Shown one piece after another: positions 12,311 to 24,097 of a stretch of DNA of 64,000 nt. This DNA comes from Zingiber officinale (Eukaryota; Streptophyta; Magnoliopsida; Zingiberales; Zingiberaceae): positions 55,832,722 through 55,896,721 of the forward strand of contig NC_056000.1 of assembly GCF_018446385.1 (NCBI RefSeq). The letters are read 5' to 3'. Made by a program: the position numbers and the translations under genes. The notes under the pieces were generated by a model that was not told the DNA's origin, ran no database searches, and worked only from the letters and a program-made list of their open reading frames with translations. Every line of letters begins with the position of its first letter. The stretch's first letter is position 1.

Positions 12311-14221
12311 TGGTATTAGAGCAGACGCTGAATGCATGATAGATCTTTCTGCTTGCTATATGATCATGTTACCGCGAAAGCATGAGATCTCTTATGCTTG
12401 TAGATCATGTTTCTATAAAAGGATCTGTGCAAGATATGCTAGTAGATCTATTTGAATGGTATGCACATATTCATCGCTGGAGGAATCATCGACAGAGTTT
12501 ACTCTATTGGATTCTTCTGTCGTTGGGTCCGTCGTTGGGCACAATCGCGATCTGCACCCATCGCCGAACCCCGAGAGTAGCAAATAATAACCATAAAGTT
12601 TGTCTCCATTTCTGGTTGGTGGATGATTAGGAGGTCAGTCCTTCGATTATGATCAGCGGCCAAAGGGGGTCGGAGGTGCTGGCAGCATAGGTACTGGTGA
12701 TGGAGAAGAGAAAAGTGTCATGGGTGATTACGAACAAAAACCAAAGCATTAGGTTTTGTACTAAGCATTAAGTTTCGTGCATATGTTTCAACAAATTTTT
12801 TTTTGGCAACCATTAATTTTATTATTAATGTATTAAACTAAGGTTTATTAATACATGAAAAAAAAATTTTTGAAACTTATGCATGTTGAAATTAATGCCA
12901 ACGCTGATAGGGTTAGTGTAATTTTTTAATTAATGTATGTTGCAATTAATTAGAAAATGGTTTAAAATTCATGGTTCAATTAAATTAGAAATTGAATTTT
13001 ATTTTTTAATATTTCAATTAATTAGGCATGTACTTGAATAATTAGGTCATTGAGACCCCAGTCTAGTTCAAACCATTTGTTGGTTTAACTAGATCAGGTT
13101 AGTCCTTTTGGACCCTGATCTGGTTCAAACCATTGGTTGATTTAACCAGATCACTTTGATTCAATCAGACCGAATTAAATCTAATTGGACTGACCTTTCC
13201 AAATTTGATCAAGTGGACTAGATTTGTTCTACTAGGTCAGATTTGATCAAAATTAGGCCAAATTGTCCAATGGGCTAGGATTGATCAAATAAACATTGAT
13301 TTGATCAAGAAATATGGTTTAGACTTAAATGGGCTTAGGTTAAACAATAACAACTAAACATCCCAATTAGATTAATTCTAATGAGGGTAGAGGACTTAGG
13401 ATCTAATTACCTAGTCAACTGGTCTAATGTGTTAGTCAACTAAAGTTCCTCAAATAAAGAAAATTTATTTTTCTTATTTGCTTAGTTATTCTGTGTATTG
13501 GTTCTATGTATATGTGTGAATTGAAATGAACTGATTTTGTTATTGGTTTGTCGGTTTTGTACTAACATTGTTATTTTCAATTCTAGATGCCAAGGATGAT
13601 ATATATACATGATGATCGGTCGCAATATGCGACACAATGAGTTTAGTGAGGAGATTTAGTATGACTCGATTTACAGACTCAGAGGACATATTGGACGGCT
13701 CGATCGACTATTCTAGAAGCTCGAGCAGAAAGAGTTTCCAATCTTGTATAATTATAGGATTTGTAATTTTAGTCTGATCGCTATTGATATACCTCAATAA
13801 AGTAGCACACCATTTATGGGGGCACTCCAAAGGGTGAAACTCATATGCACAGCTGTATGTGGAATTACTTCACCATGTGGATCAAGAGAATTCTGAAAAA
13901 TTTGAGGAGGGGCTACAAGAGAATTTGAATGTAGATCCAATAGAGAATCCTGAAATTGGTCTATCTGAGATTGTCCTAATTGAGTCTAAGATGAAAGGGA
14001 TAGTGTTGACCTCTTCACTAGTGTTTGACCTAGTGGTAGTGATATTAACTTATCTGGCTTATTAGAGTATTGTTGTTGTTACTGCCGTTAGGTATGAACA
14101 GTATTAACCCATTAAGTTTAATAAAATCATGTAGTAGAAACTGTTGTTATGTACGAACAGTACTACTTTATGAAATGTTATGTTATATATTAACAAACTA
14201 GAAAAGGGAATGTTTTTGTAG
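12311..14221 (+). other. Primer site and long leader before Copia-D gag
   Basis: Starts with the primer site at about 12311. The next 1.9 kb has no convincing coding sequence; short open frames at 12382-12630 and 13859-14065 lack recognisable domains. Two related ~57-bp units lie side by side at 13055-13165. The second contains a perfect 9-bp inverted repeat, GATCTGGTT / AACCAGATC, at 13117-13152. Confidence 0.5.
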
Positions 14222-15022
14222 TTGTCAAATGTGACCTTGATGCCCACTACTATGGAAATATTGATTAGTTTAATAGTAGATGACCTGGTATTTGAGTATG
14301 AGTTATTACAATCTACTCATGTAGTCCGGCTTATTCTTAGAGAGAAGTATAGTGGAGTAAGTTTTAGCAAACTTCGTCAGCTAATAATAAAGTTTGACAG
14401 CTACAAAAAGTGCTCGAATGTTATTATAATCCAATATTTGAGGGAAATGATGAATATGATTCGGGACCTAAAGACTACTGGTCATAAGTTGACTAATGAA
14501 CAACAAGTTTAAGCAGTAATCTATTCCCTTCCTGATTCTTGGGAAATAATGAAACAAAATCTGACTAACAATGAAACTATCAAGACTTTCACTGATGTCT
14601 CACGCCATATAGAACTGGAGGCGGAGAGAATAGAATTGACAAGGATTTCTAGTCTAACTTTTGCAGCTGAAGGTTCTGGTTTCAAGAATAAGAAAAGATG
14701 ATTTAAGAAAGGAAAGGGAAAGGGAAAAGAAGCTGGTGCTACTATTGGACAAGGCCCAATCAAGAAGAAAGAAAAAAAGTATGGACAGAAACATAAAAGT
14801 AAACTGACTTGCTATAATTGTGGCAAGAAGGGCTATTATGCTCAGGAATGTACCGAGCCAAAAAAGTTAGATCCATATTTATCTTCTTTTAGTGAACATT
14901 ATGTTGCTAGTTCTGTATTCTTTGCTTATTCTTTTTCTTTATGGATTATAGATTCATGAGTAATGAACCATGCAGCTCGTGATTGAGCTACATACGTGGA
15001 GTATTGTTGGGTACCATCTAAC
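14222..15022 (+). pseudogene. Copia-D gag and start of protease
   Basis: A decayed gag with UBN2-like text (VIYSLPDSWEIMKQNLTNNE, then TFTDVSRHIELEAERIE), a Lys/Gly-rich basic segment and the knuckle CYNCGKKGYYAQEC, where Tyr replaces the zinc-binding His. It runs into a protease start, LWIIDS-stop-VMNHAARD, where the family has the aspartic protease motif DSGAxxH: the catalytic loop is broken by a stop. Stops at 14510 and 14699 also interrupt the frame, and the true start is unclear. Coding sequence stops at 15022 because a solo LTR is inserted. It resumes at 16334 (SNKWIYVGSNARIKVKGVDT), is cut again at 16395 and 28114, and continues at 40594. Confidence 0.82.
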
Positions 15023-16333
15023 TGTTGGATCAAGTCGCACGTGAGAAGGGGGGATGAATCACGTGATTTTTTAAAACTTTTCTTTTCTTTTAAAAGCAAA
15101 GTGCGCAGTGGAAAACACAAAAAAAAACACAAGTTAGAAGATAAAATCAGACACGATCGGTTTACTTAGTTCGGAGCCTTCGACGACTCCTACTCCAAGA
15201 CCTAGGTCCTGCGGACCTATCGACGGGTGATTCACTAAAATACATTTTCTGGTACCTTCGAAAAAGGGAATCGAGCACACAGTAGGACGGAACAAGTGCA
15301 ATACCTTGCACTTGTCCTTTTGCAAATAGTTAGGTACACAAATTACAAATTCGTTACCCAACACCTTCGAAAATTGTCAGCTTAGGCTCGTGTTAGTCGG
15401 CTCCTCAACAGTAGTCGGGCGCAACAGTGTCATAGCAGAGTCACAGCAGGAAGTCGGAGCAGTCAGAACCTCAAATGGACACGTAGAAGCTTGTATGGAA
15501 GTTGTTGGAGTAGCTTAGGTCGAGAAGCCCTTATAAAGGCCATGGAAGGCGCCTTCAGAGGCCTTGAAAGCACCTCCAATGCGTCAATCCTGATTCCGAA
15601 CAAGCTAGCCCTTATCTGCGACGAGGTCTAAACTTTATCCTGGAAAGCGCCTTCCATGCACTAAAGGTGCCTTCTATAAACAGTGCTAAGGCGCCTTCCA
15701 TTGCTTGAAGGCGCCTTCCATCCCCTGGAATGCGCCTCGGATACTGTTCATCCCAGGCTTTTTGAGCTCTTCTTGCCCTGCAAAGTGTGTTAGTCCAAAA
15801 ACCAAATAATAACCTGCAAGACAAGTGTTAGCACAGTCATTCTAAGTAGTAATTAGATCTCGTCTCCTCGAGATCAGGATCTAGTCAAGATCTCAGTTTA
15901 TGGATCTGAAATGGACCTAAACTGAATCGACGCCTACTATCTCTTAATCGGAACGTGTTCTCACCGAGTCACTCTCCTCTAGTGACTTACCTTTACTTAC
16001 CAATTTATAGTCGGTTGACTAGCCTCTTGACCCACTAGGTCTTCATGCCAATTGTCAGGTCTGCGTACCCAACTAGACTTCTGCAGGCTGTCAAATCCCG
16101 CAGACCCAACCGGACTTTCTACTAGATATCAGGTTGGCCTGCTGACCTATCTGGACTTCGCACCAACTATCTAGTATTTCGGACCTAGCTGGATTTCAGC
16201 CTGGGGTTAGGTCCTTCAGACCCGTCAATTCCTGCACACTTGATAAAGTACTTAGTACATAGATACACCTAACTTAACTCATTTGTCATTCATCAAAATT
16301 TGAGTTAGACCGTTAGTGCAAACTGCATCAACA
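15023..16333 (-). mobile_element. Solo SIRE-like LTR inserted in Copia-D protease
   Basis: TGTTGGATCAAG to TGCATCAACA, 1311 bp; on the minus strand it starts TGTTGATGCAGTTTGCACTAAC. This start and the following run of 'AAGTCCAG..AGGTC' repeats match the LTR at 37382-38490. A TATA box in minus orientation lies near 15530, with a GGCGCC palindrome block directly upstream of it (15541-15735). No internal region is attached. Flanking bases ctaac/ctagt are only a weak duplication. The better evidence is that protease coding text reads through from GTACCATCT (left) to AGTAACAAATGG (right) once the LTR is ignored. Confidence 0.83.
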
Positions 16334-16394
16334 CTAGTAACAAATGGATATATGTGGGAAGTAATGCAAGGATTAAAGTCAAAGGAGTTGACAC
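16334..16394 (+). pseudogene. Copia-D protease, second fragment
   Basis: About 60 bp coding SNKWIYVGSNARIKVKGVDT, the usual copia protease continuation. It ends in the 5-bp target duplication gacac (16390-16394), which is repeated at 28071-28075 after LTR-X. Confidence 0.8.
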
Positions 16395-16687
16395 TATTGG
16401 GATATGTCCGATGCGATGTGCACTAAAAAAAATATTTCGTAAACATGCACATCGGAAGACTTAACGATAAATAAACTAATTTATTACATCACACACACCA
16501 CACACATGCAAGATACAATCGCCAGACAAGATCATAAACAAAACGAAATCAAATAACGATTATTCTAGGTATACCTTACGAATGACCTGTAATAAGAAAT
16601 ACATCAACCTTTTGCGGCGTTATCGAACCTCACCTCTATTCGTATCCACGCCAAGATCTTCAAGACAACTCTAAGAGAACAAGTTTT

Positions 16688-19093
16688 TGTTGGTTGCTAC
16701 TCGGAAAACCTAGAGGTTCCACTGTACAAAAATTTTGTACAAAGGTCTGAACCTTTTCCTAGCTACCATGTGTTCTTTTAAATTAAATTTTGGATCGCCT
16801 ACAGAACTTAACACGTTTGATCCAAAACTTAATCTATTTGTTCTTTTAGGTTTTGATTTGGATCTCCTGCGGAACTTAACACGTTCGACCCAAGTCTCCT
16901 TAAGTTATTAATTCCATTAAATATTAATTTCCATAAAAGGTTCCCAGTACTGACGTGGCGAGGCACATGACCTTCTTGGATATGGGAGCAACCACCACCG
17001 ACTAGACAAAACCTTTAATAGAAAGCTAATATTTAATTTCCTAAAATAACTTTAGGTTAACCAAAGAGAACAATCAAATCACAAGGAAAAGAAAGAAAAC
17101 AAAAGAACACAACATCGAAAAACATATTCGAAATACTAGAACGTAAGCCTCTTGTATTTGGTATTATTTCCATAAATAACTAGTATGATGCGGAAATAAA
17201 AATTACTAGTTATACCTTGTAGAAAAACCTCTTGATCTTCTACCGTATTCCTCTTCTAACCTCGGACGTTGTGTGGGCAACGATCTACCGAGATGAGAAA
17301 CCACCAACCACCTTCTTCTCCTCCAAGCAAGGTTCGGCCACAAAGGAAAAGCTTTACCAAGGAGAAAAACCAAAATACTAACCAAGCTCCAAGAGATGCT
17401 AGCTTTCTCTCCTTCTTCTTCTTCTTCTCCAAGTAGTATTCGGCCACCACAAGAGCTCCAAGGAAGGGAGAAAGGTTCGGCCACCACAAGAGGAAGAGAG
17501 GGAGAGGATGGCCGGCCACACCAAGGAACAAAATAGGGAGAGAAAATAATAGAGGTTGTGTCTCATGAAGGCACCCCTACCCCTTCTTTTATATTCCTTG
17601 GCTTAGGCAAATTAGGAAATTTATTTACAATAAAATTTCCTTAATTTCCTTGACATGATTTATTTGAGAAAAATAAAATAAAATTTCCCAAATAAACTCT
17701 AATGGCCGGCCACATCAAGAGGAAGCAAATTGGACAAGTTTCAATCAACAATTAAAACTTTCCTTATTTGTTTCCGGAAATTTTAAAAATAAAATTTCTC
17801 TTTAAAAATCTCTTCATGGTTAATAAAAAGAAATTTCTATAATTTTAATTTTATTAACATGTGAATAATTTTAAAGAGAAAAATAAAACATCTCTCCAAT
17901 CTACAAATAAGGAAAGAGATCTAATCTCTTTCTTTAATCTTTTGTAGATCTTTTACAAGAGATATATTTTAATTTTAATTATCTTTAAATTATATCTTCC
18001 ACATAATAATAAAAATTAAAATTAAATTTCTTTTTTATTTTAATTTGGCCGGCCCTACTAGCTTGGGTTCAAGCTAGGGCCGGCCACCCAATAATATACC
18101 TAGGCCGGCCCTAGCTTGGTTCCCAAGCTAGCTTGGCCGGCCCCTTATTGGTGGGTATAGAAGGTGGGTATAGGTGGGTATATAACTCTACAAATAAGAG
18201 GCTACGATAGGGACCGAGAGGAGGAATTGGTTTTGGTCTCCCGATAAAATTAAGCATCCCGTGTTCGCCCCGAACACACAACTTAATTTTATCAATGATA
18301 ATTCATTCCACTAGAGAACTATCATTGAACTACGCACCAATCCCAAATTACATTTTGGGCTCCTTCTTATTATGAGTGTGTTAGTCTCCCTGTGTTTAAG
18401 ATATCGAATGTCCACTAATTAAGTGAGTTCATGACAACTCATTTAATTAATATCTAAGTCCAAGAGTAGTACCACTCAACCTTATTGTCATGTCGGACTA
18501 AGTCCACTGCAAGGTTTAACATGACAATCTTTATGAGCTCCTCTTGAGGACATTATCAACCTAGTATCTCTAGGACACAGTTTCCTTCTATAATCAACAA
18601 CACACACTATAAGTGATACCATTTCCCAACTTATCGGGTTTATTGATTCAACGAACTAAATCTCACCCATTGATAAATTAAAGAAATAAATATCAAATAT
18701 ATGTGCTTGTTATTATATTAGGATTAAGAGCACACACTTCCATAATAACTGAGGTCTTTGTTCCTTTATAAAGTCAGTATAAAAGAAACGACCTCAAATG
18801 GTCCTACTCAATACACTCTGAGTGTACTAGTGTAATTATATAGTCAAGATAAACTAATACCTAATTACACTACGACCTTCTAATGGTTTGTTCCTTTTTC
18901 ATTTTGGTCGTGAGCTACTGTTTATAATTTATAACATCATCTTCTATATGTGACACCACATACTATGTTATCTACAATATAAATTAAATGAACAACTACA
19001 AACAAATGTAGACAATTAGACCAAATGTGATTCTTTATTCATAATAAATGTTTACAAAGCTTAGGCTTTCATAATTACCATTTCATGCTAACA
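16688..19093 (-). repeat. Tork-like element 3' LTR
   Basis: 2406 bp matching 24098-26493. Its minus-strand start reads TGTTAGCATGAAATGG, which differs from the other LTR over the first ~20 bp. It carries six GGCCGGCC sites, four of them packed in 18046-18144 together with CTTGGG/AAGCTAG inverted motifs. ORFs seen here on the minus strand (17206-17531) recur in the other LTR at 24616-24941 and are LTR sequence, not genes. Confidence 0.9.
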
Positions 19094-19129
19094 ATTATCT
19101 ATGACAATCGCCATAACTCGACTTCTTCC

Positions 19130-22100
19130 TATATTTCAATCCGATCGACTCTTTCGCCGGAAGGGCCTTAGTGAAAGGATCTGCCAGGTTATCCGCTGAT
19201 GTAATCTTGGCGATGACAACTTCTCCTCGCTTCACAATATCTCGTATCAGGTGGTACTTGCGCTCTATATGTTTACTTGCCTTATGAGCTCATGGTTCCT
19301 TCGAGTTTGCAACTGCACCACTATTATCACAATAAATTGTGATGATTTTGGGCAAACCAGGAATCACATCTAAGTCCATTAGAAAGTTCCTGAGCCATAC
19401 TGCTTCTTTAGCTGCCTCAGAGGCTGCTACATATTTAGCTTCCATGGTTGAGTCCGAAACGCATTTCTGCTTAACACTCCTCCATGAAATGACTCCACCT
19501 CCTAAAGTAAACACATAGCCTGATGTAGACTTACTGTTATCCCTATCTGATTGGAAATCTGAATCCGTGTAACCCACAGGGAGCAGATCGTCTGCTTGGT
19601 AAACTAGCATATAATCTCTAGTCCTTCTCAGGTACTTCAATATATGCTTTACCGCAGTCCAATGTCCTTGTTCAGGGTTACTCTGATATCTGCTGACCAT
19701 GCCCATGGCAAAACAAATATCAGGTCTCGTACATAGCATTGCATACATTAGGCTTCCTACAGTCGAAGCATAAGGAACTGCTTTCATGTCCTCTATCTAT
19801 TTTGATGTCTTTGGAGACATCTCTTTAGATAGAGCTACTCCATGTCTAAAAGGTAAGAAACCTTTCTTGGAATCCTGCATGCTAAAACGAGCAAGGATTG
19901 TATCTATATATGAAGCTTGAGATAGACACAACATTCTTTTCTTACGATCCCTTATAACTTTGATCCCAAGAATGTGTGCACATTCTCCTAAGTCCTTCAT
20001 ATCAAATTGTTTGGACAACCATACCCTTACGATACGATAATACCTTGACATTGTTGCCAATTAACAAAATATCATCTACGTATAGTACAAGAAATACCAC
20101 CACGTTTCCGTTACACTTCTTATATACACAAGACTCATCCGGACTTTGAATAAATCCATATGACTGGATTACTTCATTAAACCGGATGTTCCAAGACCTT
20201 GAAGCTTGCTTCAGTCCATAAATGGACCGATTGAGCTTGCACACTAGATGCTCTTTGCCTTTTTCAATGAACCCTTCTGGTTGCTTCATATGGATGTTCT
20301 CTTCAAGACTTCCATTAAGGAAAGCTTTCTTGACATCCATTTGCCAAATCTCATAATCCATATGAGCAGTAATGGATAAGAGTATCCAGATAGACTTAAG
20401 CATGGCTACCGGTGAAAAGGTCTCCTCATAATCGATTCCCTCTTTTTGAGTGTACCCTTTTGCAACAAGCCTAGCTTTGAAGGTTTCTACCTTCCCGTCT
20501 GTCCCTCTTTTCCTTTTGTAGATCCACTTGCATCCAACGGCTTTTACACCATCAGGTGGTTCTACAAGCTCCCAAACCTTATTAGAGTACATGGACTCTA
20601 TTTTAGAATTCATTGCCTTTTGCCAAGATGCTGCATCTATATCTTGGAGTGCTTCATATTATGACAGATCAGGTTCATGTTTACCCGGATCAAGTCCAAG
20701 ACTCTCCCAAAACATGAATCTTTCAGTGCCTCACAACCCTCCCACTACGACGAGGCATGCGTGGTTGTGTATCATGTGTGACACATGTTGCGGTCTCTTG
20801 TGGTACTTCATCTTGTCCTGTTACTGAAGTAGACATGTCCTCTCTAAGTTCTTTTAAAACAACTTTACTATCGGGCTTGTGATCCATTATATAGTCTTCT
20901 TCTAAAAGCGGGCATTGGTGCTAACAATGGCCTTCAGTCTTTAGGACTATAAAATAAACCACCTTTCGTTCCTTTGGGATATCCTACAAACACGCGAACT
21001 TCTGTACGAGATTCTAACTTATCAGCATCTGGTTTCAGCACATGTGCTGGACTACCCCAAATCCGAATATGTCTTAGACTGGGTTTTCGCCCATTCCACA
21101 ATTCTATGGGAGTAGAAGAAACTGATTTAGAAGGTACTAAGTTCAGAACGTATACTGCTGTTTCCAGAGCATATCCCCAAAACGAATTTGGTAATTCTGA
21201 ATAACTCATCATCGATCTAACCATCTCCATAAGAGTCCTATTCCTTCGTTCTGCCACACCATTCTGTTGGGGTGTACCAGGTACGGACAGTTGGGATTGA
21301 ATCTCGGCCTCTGATAAGTAATTCCTAAACTCTCCTAAGAGGTATTCGCTACCACGATCTGACCGTAGTGTCTTGATACTTTTACCTAGTCGTTTCTCCA
21401 CATCAGCCTTGTATTCTTTGAACTTATCAAAGCACTCGGACTTGCGGCGCATTAGGTAAATGTATCCATATCTTGAATAATCATCTATGAAAGAGACAAA
21501 ATATTCAAAACCTTCTCTTGCCTGGACAGACATAGGACCACACAAATCAAAGTGAACTAACTCTAACACTTCTTTGGCTCTATACCCCTTGGCCTTGAAC
21601 GGCCTCTTGGTCATTTTACCTTCCAAGCAGGATTCACAAGTTGGAAAATTTTTCAACTCTAATGAACCCAAAAGTCCATCGGCTATAAGCCTCTGAATCC
21701 TACTTAAGTTAATATGACCAAGCCTTAGATGCCAAAGATATGCTTGGTTCATTTCCGAAAGTTCTTTTCTCTTATTAGAATTAGAAGATGAGTTATAAAT
21801 TTTCATGTTTTGCTTTGTGGAAGAAATTGGATTTAAAGTATACAAATTGCCAACTAATGCACCAGAACAGATAATCACTTTATTTCTTTTAATAACTACA
21901 TCGTTACTAAAGGAAACTGAATATCCATCTAAAAACAGTTTAGAAACTGAAATTAAATTCTTTCTAAAACTGGGTACATAAAGACAATTTCTTAAAACCA
22001 AATTCCTATTTCTACTAAAAGATAAGTAGACGTCTCCCACTGCAACATTGCCACCTTAGTAGCATTGCCCATGTAGACGTAATTTCTCCTTCAGATAGTC

Positions 22101-22690
22101 GTCGGGTTTCCTGGAACCCCTGCAAGGAATTGCAGACATGATCAGTGGCTCCCGTATCTACACACCAGGTGTTGGTAGATAACACCGCTAAACATGTTTC
22201 AACAACTAGAGTATGAGATATACCTTTGTTTTGGTTCCTACGAGGACATCCCGCCTTCCAATGCCTGCTTACAAATGAAGCACTTGCCCTTGACTTCTTC
22301 ATTCCAGCTTTAAATCCGTACTCTGAGATTTATTCACTTTCTTTCCTGCCATTGTTTCTTCTTCTTCTTTCCTTCGGTTTAGAAGTAGAACCATTTTCGA
22401 CATAGTGAATTTGAGCATTGTGACGAAATAATCCTTCTGCTTCTTGAAGAGTAGTTCCGCTAATGAATAAACCCTCTTATTCATATTATAGTTCGGCTCA
22501 AAACTTCTAGGTAGCGTTGGAGGATCATATCGATCCGGGTTTCCCATCAATTTCTCCTCCAAGGATCTATCTCGTTCGGATAAGCCATCATCTTTAGGAT
22601 ATGATCCCTCAGAGGAGTACCCTCTTGCATGGTGGCTGTCATTATCTTTCTCATGGCTTCTTGCCTGAAGCCCTATCCCGATGACCAAAG
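19130..22690 (-). pseudogene. Tork-like gag-pol, frameshifted and interrupted
   Basis: Read on the minus strand: gag end (22688-22299); knuckle remnant ending HWKAGCPRR with the first cysteines lost; protease CVDTGATDHVC near 22140-22175; integrase in one long ORF (22040-20934) with WHLRLGHINLSRIQRLI, CESCLEGKMTKRPF and catalytic context DDYSRYGY and LRSDRGSEYL; RT (20613-20002) with MDVKKAFLNG and YVDDILLIG; RT tail (20060-19797) and RNase H (19787-19290) with DSTMEAKYVAASEAAKEA and YCDNSGAVANSKEP. Pieces lie in different frames, and a stop follows NSKEP where CGA (Arg) is usual. The N-terminal half of gag is not readable. It cannot supply its own polyprotein. Confidence 0.88.
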
Positions 22691-24082
22691 AGTTCCTTGA
22701 GATTGTTCATAATATCATAGGCTGTTGAAATCTTGATGTTGCAATACATTTGACATTGAAGCCAAATGTAACACCGCCCATCTCATCTGCTTTTACCCAT
22801 TTCCTATGATATTTAATCTCCTCTTGGGTAGATTCACCGATGGGTGCATCAGGACAAGGTTCAGTCAGATAAATTTATAGCTTTCAACAGTGAACAATGT
22901 CAAGGTTCCTTTTCCAATCTATGTAGTTTGGTCCGAAGTCTATTTTGTTGAAGTATGATGGACAATGGGTTGAAAGTCATCCTAAGAATCACAAATAACT
23001 TTTGGTCGAACTCTAAATTTAGAATAATATTGATTCCTCAAACAATACTATTTTAAATTAACCAACACCTCATCACACCGTGAATTTTGTATGCCACGTT
23101 AGTGTGGACGTATACAAATTCAACATTTGTAAAAGGAGGGTTTTAACCCATTAATTTTATTATCTTGTCAACCTAACTTTTGACAAATAAAATTAATAGT
23201 TGGTATTATTTGGTCACACAAATAATAATAGTGACTCCGTTGGGGAGGATACTATTAGATGTGTCTAAGTGTATACCATTACTTGACACTAAGTCCATTA
23301 ATAAGATTATGCCCCTTCCGTTGGGGAAGATCACACGCTCTTAATTAATTTCCTATAGTCATCCAAAATGGAAGTCTGTTCTAGTGATCCACAAACAAGC
23401 TCATCCGTTATGGAGGAAGGCACTCAGAGCCAACGCGCAAGCTTGTTTGCATCACTTACAAACCAGTAATGGAGACCATGGGATTTATTTAAAAAAAAAA
23501 CCCTCTCCCACTTAGTTATTTATAAATGAGGAATTTTAACTATGCTAGCCTACTAATCTTGTAAACTAACATGCACACACAGCATAATATAAAAGCAATA
23601 GAGAAACTAATTTTCAACTATTATGGCTTTTATCTCTAGTTGTCCTCCGTGTGTTGTCATCCCAAGCTGCTGCCATATTTGGCCACCGCCACCGCGTCTA
23701 GCTGTCGCATCCATCTTGCTCCTTGTTCTGCTGCGCCTCTGGTCCTTAGAAGGTTCCACGCTTTGCAAGATTCGATCCGCGACATAAATAGAATTTTACA
23801 TTTTGATCCTATATTCTATAAAAGGAATGTACATGTATCTAGATCAAAAATAAAATCCTAATAAAACTAAATACAACTCCTGCTGTATTTGAATACAATC
23901 ATGCACACACATTTAAATGCCCTTGACATGTCCAAGGGTCCAATCACACACATAATAACTAAAAGCCATAATAGTTGGATCCTGTATCCACAAAGTTAGC
24001 ACATCCTACTATTAACCTGCCTAAATTATGTATGACATGTGCATAATTAAACTAAATACCAAATACACAGAGGCAAAACCCT
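22691..24082 (-). other. Leader and lost gag 5' half of the Tork-like element
   Basis: About 1.4 kb between the primer site and readable gag. No intact frame. The ORF at 23640-23861 on the plus strand lacks any domain and is treated as chance. It contains repeated phrases built around 'ttggggagga' and 'attaatt' near 23230-23350. Confidence 0.6.
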
Positions 24083-24096
24083 AGCTCTGATACCAA
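24083..24096 (-). other. Primer binding site of the Tork-like element
   Basis: On the minus strand TTGGTATCAGAGC follows the LTR end AACCAGCA directly. This is the tRNA-Met type site and fixes the element's orientation. Confidence 0.88.
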
Positions 24097-24097
24097 T

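Noticed and set aside
17206..17531. Overlapping minus-strand ORFs of 91-93 residues
   Set aside because: The same ORFs recur at 24616-24941 because both lie in LTRs of one element; they have no domain and are LTR sequence.
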